Positions 24,380-31,153 of a stretch of 42,038 bases of DNA are shown piece after piece. Numbering within the stretch: the first letter of the stretch is position 1; each line of letters begins with the position of its first letter. The DNA lies in contig JAFTUS010000012.1 in the NCBI GenBank assembly GCA_017466125.1, forward strand, positions 1 to 42,038, given 5' to 3'. The notes beneath the pieces are model-generated. The model saw only the letters and a list, made by a program, of their open reading frames with translations. It made no database searches and had not been told where the DNA came from. Source of the DNA: Lentisphaeria bacterium (GTDB taxonomy: Bacteria > Verrucomicrobiota > Lentisphaeria > Victivallales > Victivallaceae). The position numbers and the translations under genes were made by a program.

Positions 24380-25288
24380 ATGTTTCTTACCGGATTTGCA
24401 GATGAAGCGGGTTGGGAACTCTCCACCCAGATCAAAGCAACCAGAGAACTGAACTGGAAATACATCGAAAGCCGCGGCATCAACAAGAAAACTCTTGCAA
24501 CGCTGACCGATGAGGAATTTGAAACCGTCTGTCAGCAGCTTGCCGAAGCAGGCATCGAAATCAACTGCTACGGCAGTGCCGTTGCCAACTGGGGAAAAGA
24601 TCCCCGCAAAGACGAAGATTTCCAGAAAAGCAAAGAGGAACTCCTCGCCGCCATCCCCCGTATGCACAAACTCGGGATCAAGATGATCCGCGGCATGAGT
24701 TTCGCCACGCCGGAAGATGTCGCCCCCGACAGCCCCGAACTGGAAAAAGTCATTTTTGCCAAAGTCAATGAACTCGTAAAGATTTGCGAAAACGAAGGCA
24801 TCATCTACGGTCATGAAAACTGCATGAACTACGGCGGACTTTCACATCTGCACACGCTGAAACTGCTGGACAATGTGAAAAGTCCGGCATTCAAACTGAT
24901 CTACGACACCGGCAATCCGGTATTCAACTACCGCCGTATCGGTCAGGCTCCTTATGCGTTGCAGTCCTCCTGGGAGTTCTATAAGAACGTGCGTGAATTC
25001 ATCACTTACGTTCATATCAAAGACGGAACCGCCCTGCCCTCGGCAGACGGCAAACGTCCACCTTGTCAATTCTGCTATGCGGGCGACGGTTCCGGTGACG
25101 TCCGTGCTATCGTGCTCGACCTTCTCAAAACCGGTTACGACGGCGGATTTTCCATAGAACCCCACGTTGCTACGGTGTTTCACGACAAAGAAAGTGACAC
25201 CTCGCTTGAAGAGGTACAGTACTCCAGTTATGTAGAGTACGGCAGGCGTTTTGAAAAACTGCTCCGCGACTGCGGCTGGAACTGCTGA
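24380..25288 (+). CDS. Sugar phosphate isomerase/epimerase (xylose isomerase-like TIM barrel)
   Basis: A 302-residue AP-endonuclease-2-type TIM barrel like IolE, IolH and IolI. Likely metal ligands are E in YGHENC, D and the Asn following in LIYDTGNP, H in YVHIKDG, and E in FSIEPHV. The start ATG follows TAAGGAG by 7 bases. It shares a transcript with the Idh/MocA enzyme and ends at a strong terminator. IolE (inosose dehydratase) or a 2-keto-sugar epimerase are the main possibilities. With the dehydrogenase it could carry out a C-oxidation and then dehydration or epimerisation of a cyclitol or sugar. Confidence 0.88.
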   Translation: MFLTGFADEAGWELSTQIKATRELNWKYIESRGINKKTLATLTDEEFETVCQQLAEAGIEINCYGSAVANWGKDPRKDEDFQKSKEELLAAIPRMHKLGIKMIRGMSFATPEDVAPDSPELEKVIFAKVNELVKICENEGIIYGHENCMNYGGLSHLHTLKLLDNVKSPAFKLIYDTGNPVFNYRRIGQAPYALQSSWEFYKNVREFITYVHIKDGTALPSADGKRPPCQFCYAGDGSGDVRAIVLDLLKTGYDGGFSIEPHVATVFHDKESDTSLEEVQYSSYVEYGRRFEKLLRDCGWNC

Positions 25289-25300
25289 ACGGAATAAAGG

Positions 25301-25335
25301 GCTGTTGCAAAAAATATTTGCAGCAGCTTTTTTTT
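25301..25335 (+). terminator. Rho-independent terminator after the epimerase gene
   Basis: An 11-bp stem with one G-T wobble (GCTGTTGCAAA at 25301-25311 against TTTGCAGCAGC at 25317-25327), followed by a run of T to 25335. Confidence 0.85.
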
Positions 25336-25394
25336 ACGGATGGGTACGGAAAGGTACGGATGGGTACGGACGGGTACGGACGGGTACGGACGGT
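25335..25394. repeat. Tandem repeat, six 10-bp units (TACGGANGGG)
   Basis: TACGGA starts at 25335, 25345, 25355, 25365, 25375 and 25385, an exact 10-base period; units differ mainly at positions 7-8. It begins in the T-run of the preceding terminator. No gene reads through it convincingly. Confidence 0.9.
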
Positions 25395-25401
25395 GTTAAA
25401 A

Positions 25402-25432
25402 AAGCAATAAAAATGGCTCCGGCACTTGGATT
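25402..25432. repeat. 31-bp direct repeat, copy 1: duplicated tRNA-Asn 3' end
   Basis: These 31 bases are identical to 25567-25597, which cover the CCA end, the 3' acceptor strand and part of the T arm of the tRNA-Asn gene plus 12 bases beyond. The rest of the tRNA is absent here. A repeat of a tRNA 3' end is the usual scar of site-specific integration (attL/attR), but no integrase is present. Confidence 0.85.
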
Positions 25433-25467
25433 GCCCTGCGCAATGCTCGCGCACCCCTGACGGGGTC

Positions 25468-25498
25468 GAACCACCCCTCCGGGGTAAGGTTCTTTTTT
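25468..25498 (+). terminator. Terminator-like hairpin, plus strand
   Basis: GAACC (25468-25472) pairs with GGTTC (25488-25492), and ACCCC/GGGGT (25473-25477, 25481-25485) pair inside with a two-base bulge; six T residues follow (25493-25498). Two smaller hairpins precede it: TGCGC/GCGCA (25437-25453) and ACCCC/GGGGT (25453-25466). Confidence 0.6.
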
Positions 25499-25506
25499 GT
25501 GTACAC

Positions 25507-25536
25507 AAAAAAGCGGGATTGATTTCTCAATCCCGC
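25507..25536 (-). terminator. Rho-independent terminator of tRNA-Asn, minus strand
   Basis: A perfect 10-bp stem GCGGGATTGA/TCAATCCCGC (25513-25522, 25527-25536) with a 4-base loop, followed on the minus strand by six T residues (25512-25507). It lies 42 bases beyond the tRNA 3' end. Confidence 0.85.
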
Positions 25537-25566
25537 GAATCCTGCGTTTGTATCCATTTTTATTGC

Positions 25567-25597
25567 AAGCAATAAAAATGGCTCCGGCACTTGGATT
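25567..25597. repeat. 31-bp direct repeat, copy 2: within the intact tRNA-Asn 3' end
   Basis: Identical to 25402-25432, 165 bases away. It is the candidate intact attachment site, running from 12 bases beyond the tRNA into the T arm. Confidence 0.85.
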
Positions 25598-25653
25598 CGA
25601 ACCAAGGACCAAGTGGTTAACAGCCACCTACTCTACCGCTGAGCTATGCCGGA
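25579..25653 (-). tRNA. tRNA-Asn(GTT)
   Basis: 75 bases including an encoded CCA. On the minus strand the acceptor TCCGGCA (25653-25647) pairs with TGCCGGA (25589-25583), discriminator G and then CCA. The D arm reads GCTCAGCGGTAGAG, the anticodon arm GGTGG-CTGTTAA-CCACT with anticodon GTT, and the T arm CTTGG-TTCGAAT-CCAAG. All stems close, so the gene looks functional. A perfect 13-bp inverted repeat (25554-25566 and 25569-25581) starts at the CCA end. Confidence 0.97.
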
Positions 25654-25671
25654 GCGTTTCAATAGTTCCAT

Positions 25672-25699
25672 AATATAATCGCATTTTATGAAAAGGCAA
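25672..25699 (-). promoter_or_regulatory. Promoter of tRNA-Asn
   Basis: Minus strand TTGCCT (25699-25694), 16-base spacer, TATATT (25677-25672), ending 18 bases before the mature tRNA 5' end. Confidence 0.55.
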
Positions 25700-25759
25700 G
25701 CGCAAAATGAAAGATTTTTCATATTTTTCTGCAATATTTGGATTTTTTTGTTTCTCAGA

Positions 25760-25787
25760 TTGAATTTTCACACTTTTGCTGTACATT
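25760..25787 (+). promoter_or_regulatory. Promoter of aroB-dprA
   Basis: TTGAAT (25760-25765), 16-base spacer, TACATT (25782-25787), about 25 bases before the aroB ATG. The -10 match is moderate; TTATAT a few bases downstream is an alternative. Confidence 0.4.
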
Positions 25788-25811
25788 ATATCATCTGTTA
25801 CGGAGGATAAA

Positions 25812-26858
25812 ATGAGTGAAAAAGTAATCGTTGAACTGGGGGACCGCTCCTATGAAATTCTGATCGGAAGCGGCATCCGGGAACTTGCAAAGCAAAGTGA
25901 TTTGCTCGTTACCGACTCCAATGTTGATAAATATTATGGTTCATGGGCAGAAACAAAAGCAAACTGCAAATATATCTTCCCCGCCGGGGAGGAAAATAAA
26001 TCAATTCAAACCGTTGCCGACATCTGCCGCGCCGCGGCTCAAAACCGCCTCAGCCGTAAAAGCGTGATGACCGCCCTCGGCGGCGGCGTATGCGGCGATA
26101 TGACCGGTTTCGCCGCTGCGATCTACATGCGGGGCATCGATTTTGTACAGATTCCGACCACTCTGCTTGCTATGGTGGATTCCAGCGTCGGCGGAAAAAC
26201 CGCAGTGGATATCCCCGAAGGCAAAAACCTTATCGGGGCTTTTCATCAACCGCGCCGGGTCCTGATCGATACGGACTTTCTGAAAACACTCCCGCTGAAA
26301 GAGATCCGCTGCGGCCTCGCCGAAATCATCAAAACCGGCGTCATCCTTGATGAAAACCTCTTTGCCGAATTGGAGAAAGCCCCCGAAACATTGACCACCG
26401 CCCCCGATTATGCACGCTATTCCTCCATCATCCGACGCTGCTGTGAACTGAAAGCACAGGTCGTCGCCGCTGACGAAAAAGAGGGCGGATTGAGGGCGAT
26501 CCTCAATTACGGACATACCTTCGGACACGCCTTTGAACTGTTGAGCAATTTCACTCTCAGTCACGGCGAAGGCGTTGCCCTCGGCATGTGCGCCGCCGGA
26601 GAGTACGCCGCAGCAGAAGGCATCTGGAGCAAACAGGAGGCTCTGCGGCAGAAAAAACTGATCGCCGCTCTGGGCCTGCCGACCCGACTTGATACAGCAT
26701 ACAAAACCGGTGACGTGATCCAGGCGATGCTCGGCGACAAAAAAAGTGCCTCCGGAAAAATCAATCTGGTTCTGCCGACCCGTATCGGACATGCGGAAAT
26801 ATTCAAAGATGCCGCCGCCGGAAAAATAGCCCTTGCAGTGGAGAGTATCTATGCTTGA
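25812..26858 (+). CDS. aroB: 3-dehydroquinate synthase
   Basis: A 348-residue AroB that converts DAHP to 3-dehydroquinate, the second step of the shikimate pathway, in the cytoplasm with NAD and zinc. Signatures are FPAGEENKS, TALGGGVCGDMTGFAAAIYMRG (NAD loop), QIPTTLLAMVDSSVGGKTAVD and NLIGAFHQP. Zinc ligands come from GLAEIIKTG, LNYGHTFGHAFE and SHGEGVALGM. The ATG at 25812 follows CGGAGG by 6 bases; an upstream in-frame start at 25776 lies inside the promoter. Its last bases overlap dprA by 8 (ATGCTTGA), so the two are co-translated. Length is normal for the family. Confidence 0.97.
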   Translation: MSEKVIVELGDRSYEILIGSGIRELAKQSDLLVTDSNVDKYYGSWAETKANCKYIFPAGEENKSIQTVADICRAAAQNRLSRKSVMTALGGGVCGDMTGFAAAIYMRGIDFVQIPTTLLAMVDSSVGGKTAVDIPEGKNLIGAFHQPRRVLIDTDFLKTLPLKEIRCGLAEIIKTGVILDENLFAELEKAPETLTTAPDYARYSSIIRRCCELKAQVVAADEKEGGLRAILNYGHTFGHAFELLSNFTLSHGEGVALGMCAAGEYAAAEGIWSKQEALRQKKLIAALGLPTRLDTAYKTGDVIQAMLGDKKSASGKINLVLPTRIGHAEIFKDAAAGKIALAVESIYA

Positions 26859-27984
26859 CCGTGAAGCCTGCATCGTGTTGAATATGATCTCCGGAGTCGG
26901 ATATGTGAAATACTCCAATCTCTGCCGCTTTTTCGGCTCTCCGGCGGAAGTTTACGGCAGAAGTGCCGAAGAACTTTCCGAAGTCTCCGGCATCGGTCCG
27001 CAGTTGGCTGAAAAAATCAGCACTTTCAACTGGCAGGAAGAACTGCAAAAAGAGACGGAGTTGTGCAACCGCGCGGGCGTACGCATCCTGACGCTGCTCG
27101 ATGAAGCCTATCCGGAGGTACTGCGCAATCTCTACGATCCTCCGTTGTGCCTCTACGTGCGCGGCACTCTGCCCGAGTTCCCCGATAACGCAGTTGCCGT
27201 TGTCGGCTCCCGCCGCATGAGCAATTACGGCGAAAGTATGACAAAACATATTTCAACAGGCGCAGTCAAAGCAAATTATACCATTGTTTCCGGGCTGGCG
27301 TTGGGCGTGGATACAGTTGCCCACTGGACCGCCGTGGACAACGGCGGAATTACCGTTGCCGTCCTCGGCGGCGGACTGATGCGCCTCCACCCGCAGGAAA
27401 ATTCGATCCTCGCCCGCAAAATCGTGGAAAAAGGCGGCGCCGTTATCAGCGAATTTCCCATGAACTTTCCCGTCAGCCGCACCTCTTTCCCGCGGCGCAA
27501 CCGTATTGTCGCAGGCTTGAGCAGTGCGGTCATCGTCACAGAAGCGGGGCTGGACAGCGGCGCACTGATTACCGCACGTCTGGCTCTTGAGAACGGCCGC
27601 GACGTATTTGCCGTCCCCGGCAGGGTGGATAACCCGCAGGCCAAAGGCTGTCACCAGCTGATCCGTGAAGGTGCGGTACTGATCGAAACGTTTGATGATG
27701 TGCTTTCCAGTTTGAATGTGGGACTGCTGCCGTTGTTTCCCTCCTGCGGTGAACTGCGGGAGAATGCGCCCGAATACCGTCCGCACAGCCTCAGCGACCT
27801 CTCCGTTGAAGAACAGCAGCTGCTCGATTGTTTTACCTCTGCGGAAGATTTTTCGATCGAAGAACTATCTGCAAAAAGCGGCTTGCCATTAGCCGCGCTG
27901 CTCTCCATACTTCAGCGTCTCGAAATGAAGATGCTTCTGGAACAGGATTCCAACCAACGCTACCGCCGCCAGACCTCCGTCTGA
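26851..27984 (+). CDS. dprA: DNA-processing protein DprA
   Basis: A 377-residue DprA/Smf protein, which loads RecA on incoming single-stranded DNA during transformation. The N-terminal SAM-like region (about 1-65) has VSGIGPQLAEKI. The Rossmann core has VAVVGSRRMSNYGE, YTIVSGLALGVDTVAHW, FPRRNRIVAGLSSAVIVTEA and FAVPGRVDNPQAKGCHQLI, the family signatures. A C-terminal winged-helix domain (about 320-375, SIEELSAKSGLPLAALLSIL) follows, as in many DprA proteins. It starts within aroB. The pairing suggests a housekeeping transcript rather than a dedicated competence operon, although the prepilin-like genes make DNA uptake possible. Confidence 0.96.
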   Translation: MLDREACIVLNMISGVGYVKYSNLCRFFGSPAEVYGRSAEELSEVSGIGPQLAEKISTFNWQEELQKETELCNRAGVRILTLLDEAYPEVLRNLYDPPLCLYVRGTLPEFPDNAVAVVGSRRMSNYGESMTKHISTGAVKANYTIVSGLALGVDTVAHWTAVDNGGITVAVLGGGLMRLHPQENSILARKIVEKGGAVISEFPMNFPVSRTSFPRRNRIVAGLSSAVIVTEAGLDSGALITARLALENGRDVFAVPGRVDNPQAKGCHQLIREGAVLIETFDDVLSSLNVGLLPLFPSCGELRENAPEYRPHSLSDLSVEEQQLLDCFTSAEDFSIEELSAKSGLPLAALLSILQRLEMKMLLEQDSNQRYRRQTSV

Positions 27985-28061
27985 ACTCCCACAAATATAA
28001 CGCTGAATTTGTGAAATTCTGCAAAAAGTCCGGAAAAATAAAATCTTTTTTGTTCCGGAAC

Positions 28062-28090
28062 TTGTATTTTCGGCATATACCGGATATAGT
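28062..28090 (+). promoter_or_regulatory. Promoter of the zinc-finger membrane protein gene
   Basis: TTGTAT (28062-28067), 17-base spacer, TATAGT (28085-28090), 33 bases before the ATG. Upstream, TCCGGAA/TTCCGGA (about 28029-28060) forms an inverted repeat after dprA, a possible weak terminator. Confidence 0.5.
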
Positions 28091-28123
28091 AATAAAAGAT
28101 TCACACCCAACAAGGAGGTCTTT

Positions 28124-28537
28124 ATGGAAAGCGTTTGTCTCAATCACCCTGATACTCCGGCAGTTACACGTTGTGCAGCTTGCGGAAAACCGATTTGTGC
28201 AAAGTGCATCGTCAACCGGGACGGTTCCAACTACTGTTCCAATTCCTGCGCTCAAAATGCGTCAGGAGCATCCGGCAGGGTCAGTGATATTCTGGATACC
28301 AAAAAGAAAACGGAACGGAAATCCACCGTCCGCACGCTCATCATCCTTTTCATTCTGATTGCCGCCGCTGCCGCCGGTTATCTCTACTACACCCAGAACA
28401 AAGATGAAGTCGATGCCATGGCAGACAAAGCGACAAAGAATGTCCAGAAAGGCATCAAATCCACCAAAAAGGATTTGCAGAAAGGCATCCCCACCAGTTC
28501 AAAATACAAACGCAACCGCGAAGCTCTGGTGGACTGA
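28124..28537 (+). CDS. Small membrane protein with B-box-type zinc finger
   Basis: A 137-residue protein. Residues about 5-44 hold CLNHPDTPAVTRCAACGK, then CAKC and CSNSC, a Cys/His pattern like a B-box zinc finger binding two zinc ions. Residues about 67-87 (TLIILFILIAAAAAGYLYY) are a transmembrane helix, and the rest is a Lys-rich, probably helical tail (KATKNVQKGIKSTKKDLQKG). The finger would face the cytoplasm. AAGGAGG lies 5-6 bases before the ATG. It is transcribed alone. Function unknown; a regulatory or scaffolding membrane protein is the safest description. Confidence 0.82.
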   Translation: MESVCLNHPDTPAVTRCAACGKPICAKCIVNRDGSNYCSNSCAQNASGASGRVSDILDTKKKTERKSTVRTLIILFILIAAAAAGYLYYTQNKDEVDAMADKATKNVQKGIKSTKKDLQKGIPTSSKYKRNREALVD

Positions 28538-28569
28538 TTTCTCCGCAAAATGCCTGAAAGTGTCTGAAA

Positions 28570-29247
28570 TCATTGATTTAACGGCACTTTCGGGCCGTAA
28601 AATTTGGGTTTGCGGCAGAGGATATTCACGTCGAGCCACGCGGCGACACGGGCATATTTCTCCCGTTCATGATTGCGTTTCACCAGCCATTTGTACGGCG
28701 GCTCCGGCGCGGCGAATCCGATCGCGTCGATACCGTGTTTTTCCGCCAGATAGATGGCGCGTTCAATATGAAACTGCTGACTGATGATTGTTATTTCGGA
28801 ACAGTCAAAGACAGCCCTGGCGCGCACAACGGAATCCAGCGTGCGAAATCCCGCATGATCCAGCGTCATCGCTTTTTCCGGCACGTTCAGTTCCAGCAGG
28901 GCATTTTTCATATCGGTCGGTTCATCGTAATCTTTCCGGCCGTTGTCGCCCGAAATCAGAATATGTCTGATCTTTCCGGCATGATACAGTTTTGCCGCCG
29001 TCTCCACCCGTTTCAGAAAATATTCATTCGCCTTGCCGCTCCGGGCCGTTTTTGCCGCACCGAGCAGCAGACCGACTTCACGCACCGGAACTTTATCCGT
29101 TTCAGAAAAAGTCCGTTTTCTGCAAGCTGCAATGACACGGTTGCTGTGGACGGCGACAAAAAGGACGGAAAGAATACCGGCAGCGCAAATTGCAGCAGCG
29201 ATTTTTCCCCAGCGGGGAATCGACGGAATTTTGAATTTCCACTTCAT
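28570..29247 (-). CDS. SanA/YdcF-like DUF218 membrane protein
   Basis: A 225-residue inner-membrane protein with one N-terminal helix (about 15-38, IAAAICAAGILSVLFVAVHS) and a DUF218 domain. The core shows VGLLLGAAK, HILISGDNGRKDYDEPTDM and AGFRTLDSVVRARAVF, characteristic of SanA proteins, which affect cell-envelope barrier function (vancomycin resistance at high temperature in E. coli). The ATG overlaps the stop of the upstream rhodanese lipoprotein gene as ATGA, so the two are co-translated. The molecular activity of this family is not well established. Confidence 0.9.
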   Translation of the reverse strand: MKWKFKIPSIPRWGKIAAAICAAGILSVLFVAVHSNRVIAACRKRTFSETDKVPVREVGLLLGAAKTARSGKANEYFLKRVETAAKLYHAGKIRHILISGDNGRKDYDEPTDMKNALLELNVPEKAMTLDHAGFRTLDSVVRARAVFDCSEITIISQQFHIERAIYLAEKHGIDAIGFAAPEPPYKWLVKRNHEREKYARVAAWLDVNILCRKPKFYGPKVPLNQ

Positions 29248-29576
29248 TTCTGCAATTTTTCCTTTGCGTCTTCGTATCCGCCCAGATTTACCATATCGGA
29301 ATAACCGAGTTTTTTCAATATTTCCATAGCGATCCCCACCCGTCTGCCGCTGCGGCAGTAGAGGTAGAGCGGAGTATCTTTTTCCGGCGCAACGGCTGCG
29401 ATTTTTTCACCGATCTCAGTATGCGGGATATTGACCGCACCGGGGATAAACCCGCTTTGGTATTCCTCCGTACTGCGCACGTCTATCAACACTGCATTTT
29501 CTTTCATTTCCAACCTTTCCGGGGCGGAACATCCCCCCAACAGCAAACACAGAAACATCCATTTTGAAATACGCAT
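29244..29576 (-). CDS. Rhodanese-domain lipoprotein
   Basis: A 110-residue protein with signal peptide and lipobox LLGGC, so it should be anchored outside the cytoplasmic membrane after cleavage before Cys. The rest is a single rhodanese domain: VLIDVRSTEEYQSGFIPGAVNIPH, then the active-site loop YCRSGRRVG, where the Cys would carry a persulfide. AGGAG precedes the ATG. It overlaps the SanA-like gene by four bases. Exported single-domain rhodaneses may handle sulfur transfer or thiol chemistry in the envelope; the partner is not known. Confidence 0.93.
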   Translation of the reverse strand: MRISKWMFLCLLLGGCSAPERLEMKENAVLIDVRSTEEYQSGFIPGAVNIPHTEIGEKIAAVAPEKDTPLYLYCRSGRRVGIAMEILKKLGYSDMVNLGGYEDAKEKLQK

Positions 29577-29628
29577 AGCAACTCCTTTTTACTTTCATAA
29601 AATAACACCTTTTTTCAGAAAAGCAAGA

Positions 29629-29656
29629 TTGATTTTCAAATTTATTGTGTTATAGT
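29629..29656 (+). promoter_or_regulatory. Promoter of the epimerase-nitroreductase-dehydratase operon
   Basis: TTGATT (29629-29634), 16-base spacer, TATAGT (29651-29656), continuing as TATAGTATAC as at 23152. It lies 27 bases before the ATG. Confidence 0.6.
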
Positions 29657-29682
29657 ATACAAAACTCAAAAAGGAGGTTTTC

Positions 29683-30576
29683 ATGTACAGTTATGCCGGA
29701 AGTTTTAAAGTTGATCTGATGGCTCAGGATGAATGGCAGGCCGCATTTGCCCAAGCCGCGATCAAAAAAGTTGAAATATCCACCAGTGACGTCCCGGAAC
29801 AGGCGGTTCTGGATAAACTGATCCCCGATATGCTCCGTCTTCAGGAGGCTGGCTCTCTCGATGCCGCCAGTCTTCATCTGCCGTTTGCGCCGTTTGAAAA
29901 AATCAACTGTGCATCGCCCGATGAAACGCTGCGCAAAGCGACAGTCAAAGTTTATGCCGACTATATCAAACGTTTTGCCTGTCTGAACATTCCGAACATC
30001 ACCATGCACTGCGGCGGCGAACCCAACGCACCGGAAGACCGCAAAATGCTTATGCAGAATGTGCGCCGCAGCTGTGAAGAACTCCTGCCCGTTCTGGAAG
30101 AGTGCAATACTTCTCTGAATTTGGAACTGCTCCCCCGCACCTGTATCGGAAACGTGGTGGAGGAACTGCTCGAAATTTCCGACGGTCTGCCGCTGAAACA
30201 CGTCGGCATCTGTCTGGACGTAAATCACGGTATGGATCAGGGCGTCAAAATTCCGCAAATGATCCTGCAATGCGGAGAACGGCTGAAAACGTTCCACATC
30301 TCCGACTACGACAACCGTGACGAATGTCACTGGAACGTGGGCGAAGGTATGCTGGACTGGGTCGCCATTCAGGACGCCATCCGTCAGATGCCGCAGGAGC
30401 TGCTTGCCATCATCGAAGTCAAAGAGATCGTGATCCCGGCGTGGCGGAATTACAAAATCGACCACAGGTACAACATCCAGAATATCGAACGCAACTGTAT
30501 GAAGATGGAATTCCCCCGCGAAATGCAGCAGCTTATGGAAAAAATCAAAGCAAGCGGCTTTACCGGGGTGCAGTGA
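29683..30576 (+). CDS. Sugar phosphate isomerase/epimerase (TIM barrel)
   Basis: A 297-residue AP-endonuclease-2-type TIM barrel. Recognisable elements are DAASLHLPFAPFEKI, NITMHCGGEPN, LNLELLPRTCIGN (Glu ligand), GICLDVNHGM (Asp and His ligands), TFHISDYDNRDECHW (His ligand) and AIIEVKE (Glu ligand), so a divalent-metal site is complete. AAGGAGG lies 6 bases before the ATG. It heads a three-gene operon with a nitroreductase and a galactonate-dehydratase-like enzyme. It probably interconverts keto sugars or sugar acids that feed the dehydratase. The substrate is unknown. Confidence 0.88.
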   Translation: MYSYAGSFKVDLMAQDEWQAAFAQAAIKKVEISTSDVPEQAVLDKLIPDMLRLQEAGSLDAASLHLPFAPFEKINCASPDETLRKATVKVYADYIKRFACLNIPNITMHCGGEPNAPEDRKMLMQNVRRSCEELLPVLEECNTSLNLELLPRTCIGNVVEELLEISDGLPLKHVGICLDVNHGMDQGVKIPQMILQCGERLKTFHISDYDNRDECHWNVGEGMLDWVAIQDAIRQMPQELLAIIEVKEIVIPAWRNYKIDHRYNIQNIERNCMKMEFPREMQQLMEKIKASGFTGVQ

Positions 30577-30578
30577 TC

Positions 30579-31133
30579 ATGGATTTTCTCGACATCATGC
30601 GGGAGCGGAAAAGCTGCCGCTCCTTTGACCCCGAAAAAAAAGTCAGCCGGGAAGAACTCCTTAAAATCATCGAAGCGGGCCGTCTCTCCCCCAGCGGATG
30701 CAACTCCCAGCCGTGGAAATTCATCGTCGTGGATTCCCCGGAGGCGAAAGAAAAACTGTGCGATGCCATTGTTGTCGGCAATGGTGCGACCGGCGCACCG
30801 TGGCGGCATCAGGTTCCCGCTTTCATTATTCTGGTGGAACAGCAGGCGGTGCTGAAACCGATGGTGGTGGAACATTATCACACCACCCAGCGTTTCGCAC
30901 AGGGGGACATCGGGGCGGCGTGCATGAACATGTGTCACGAAGCCTTCTCGCTCGGACTTTCAACCTGTATGATCGGCATGAACGATCAGTCTAAAATGGA
31001 AGAGTATTTCGGTATTCCGCACGGCTGCGAGGTGCGGCTGGTTCTGGCGATCGGTCACGCCGCCGGAGAGATCCCCGGCAATAAGATCCGCAAACCGCTC
31101 GAAGAAGTTTGTTCCTTCAACTACTGGAAATAA
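30579..31133 (+). CDS. Nitroreductase-family flavoprotein
   Basis: A 184-residue FMN enzyme of the nitroreductase family. It opens DFLDIMRERKSCRSFD with the FMN-binding Arg/Ser-Arg pattern, then LSPSGCNSQPWKFIVV (the 'aPSa.N.QPW.f' signature) and IGAACMNMCHEAFSLGLSTCMIG near the middle, and ends VLAIGHAAGE with KIRKPLEE. The ATG at 30579 lies 2 bases after the epimerase stop; a longer in-frame start at 30324 would overlap that gene by 253 bases and is rejected. Nitroreductase-type proteins reduce quinones, nitro compounds or enones with NAD(P)H. In a sugar-acid operon this is unusual, and its role there is open. Confidence 0.92.
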   Translation: MDFLDIMRERKSCRSFDPEKKVSREELLKIIEAGRLSPSGCNSQPWKFIVVDSPEAKEKLCDAIVVGNGATGAPWRHQVPAFIILVEQQAVLKPMVVEHYHTTQRFAQGDIGAACMNMCHEAFSLGLSTCMIGMNDQSKMEEYFGIPHGCEVRLVLAIGHAAGEIPGNKIRKPLEEVCSFNYWK

Positions 31134-31153
31134 CAACAGAGAGTTTTTCTGCC

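Noticed and set aside
25335..25394. Tandem 10-bp units considered as a CRISPR array
   Set aside because: Units are contiguous with no spacers and far shorter than CRISPR repeats; no cas genes are present.
25334..25627. Minus-strand frames across the tRNA and repeat island
   Set aside because: They run through the tRNA-Asn gene, terminators and tandem repeat, so they are not coding.
30324..30578. An N-terminal extension of the nitroreductase
   Set aside because: It overlaps the epimerase gene in another frame and its translation is unlike the family; the ATG at 30579 starts the conserved region.
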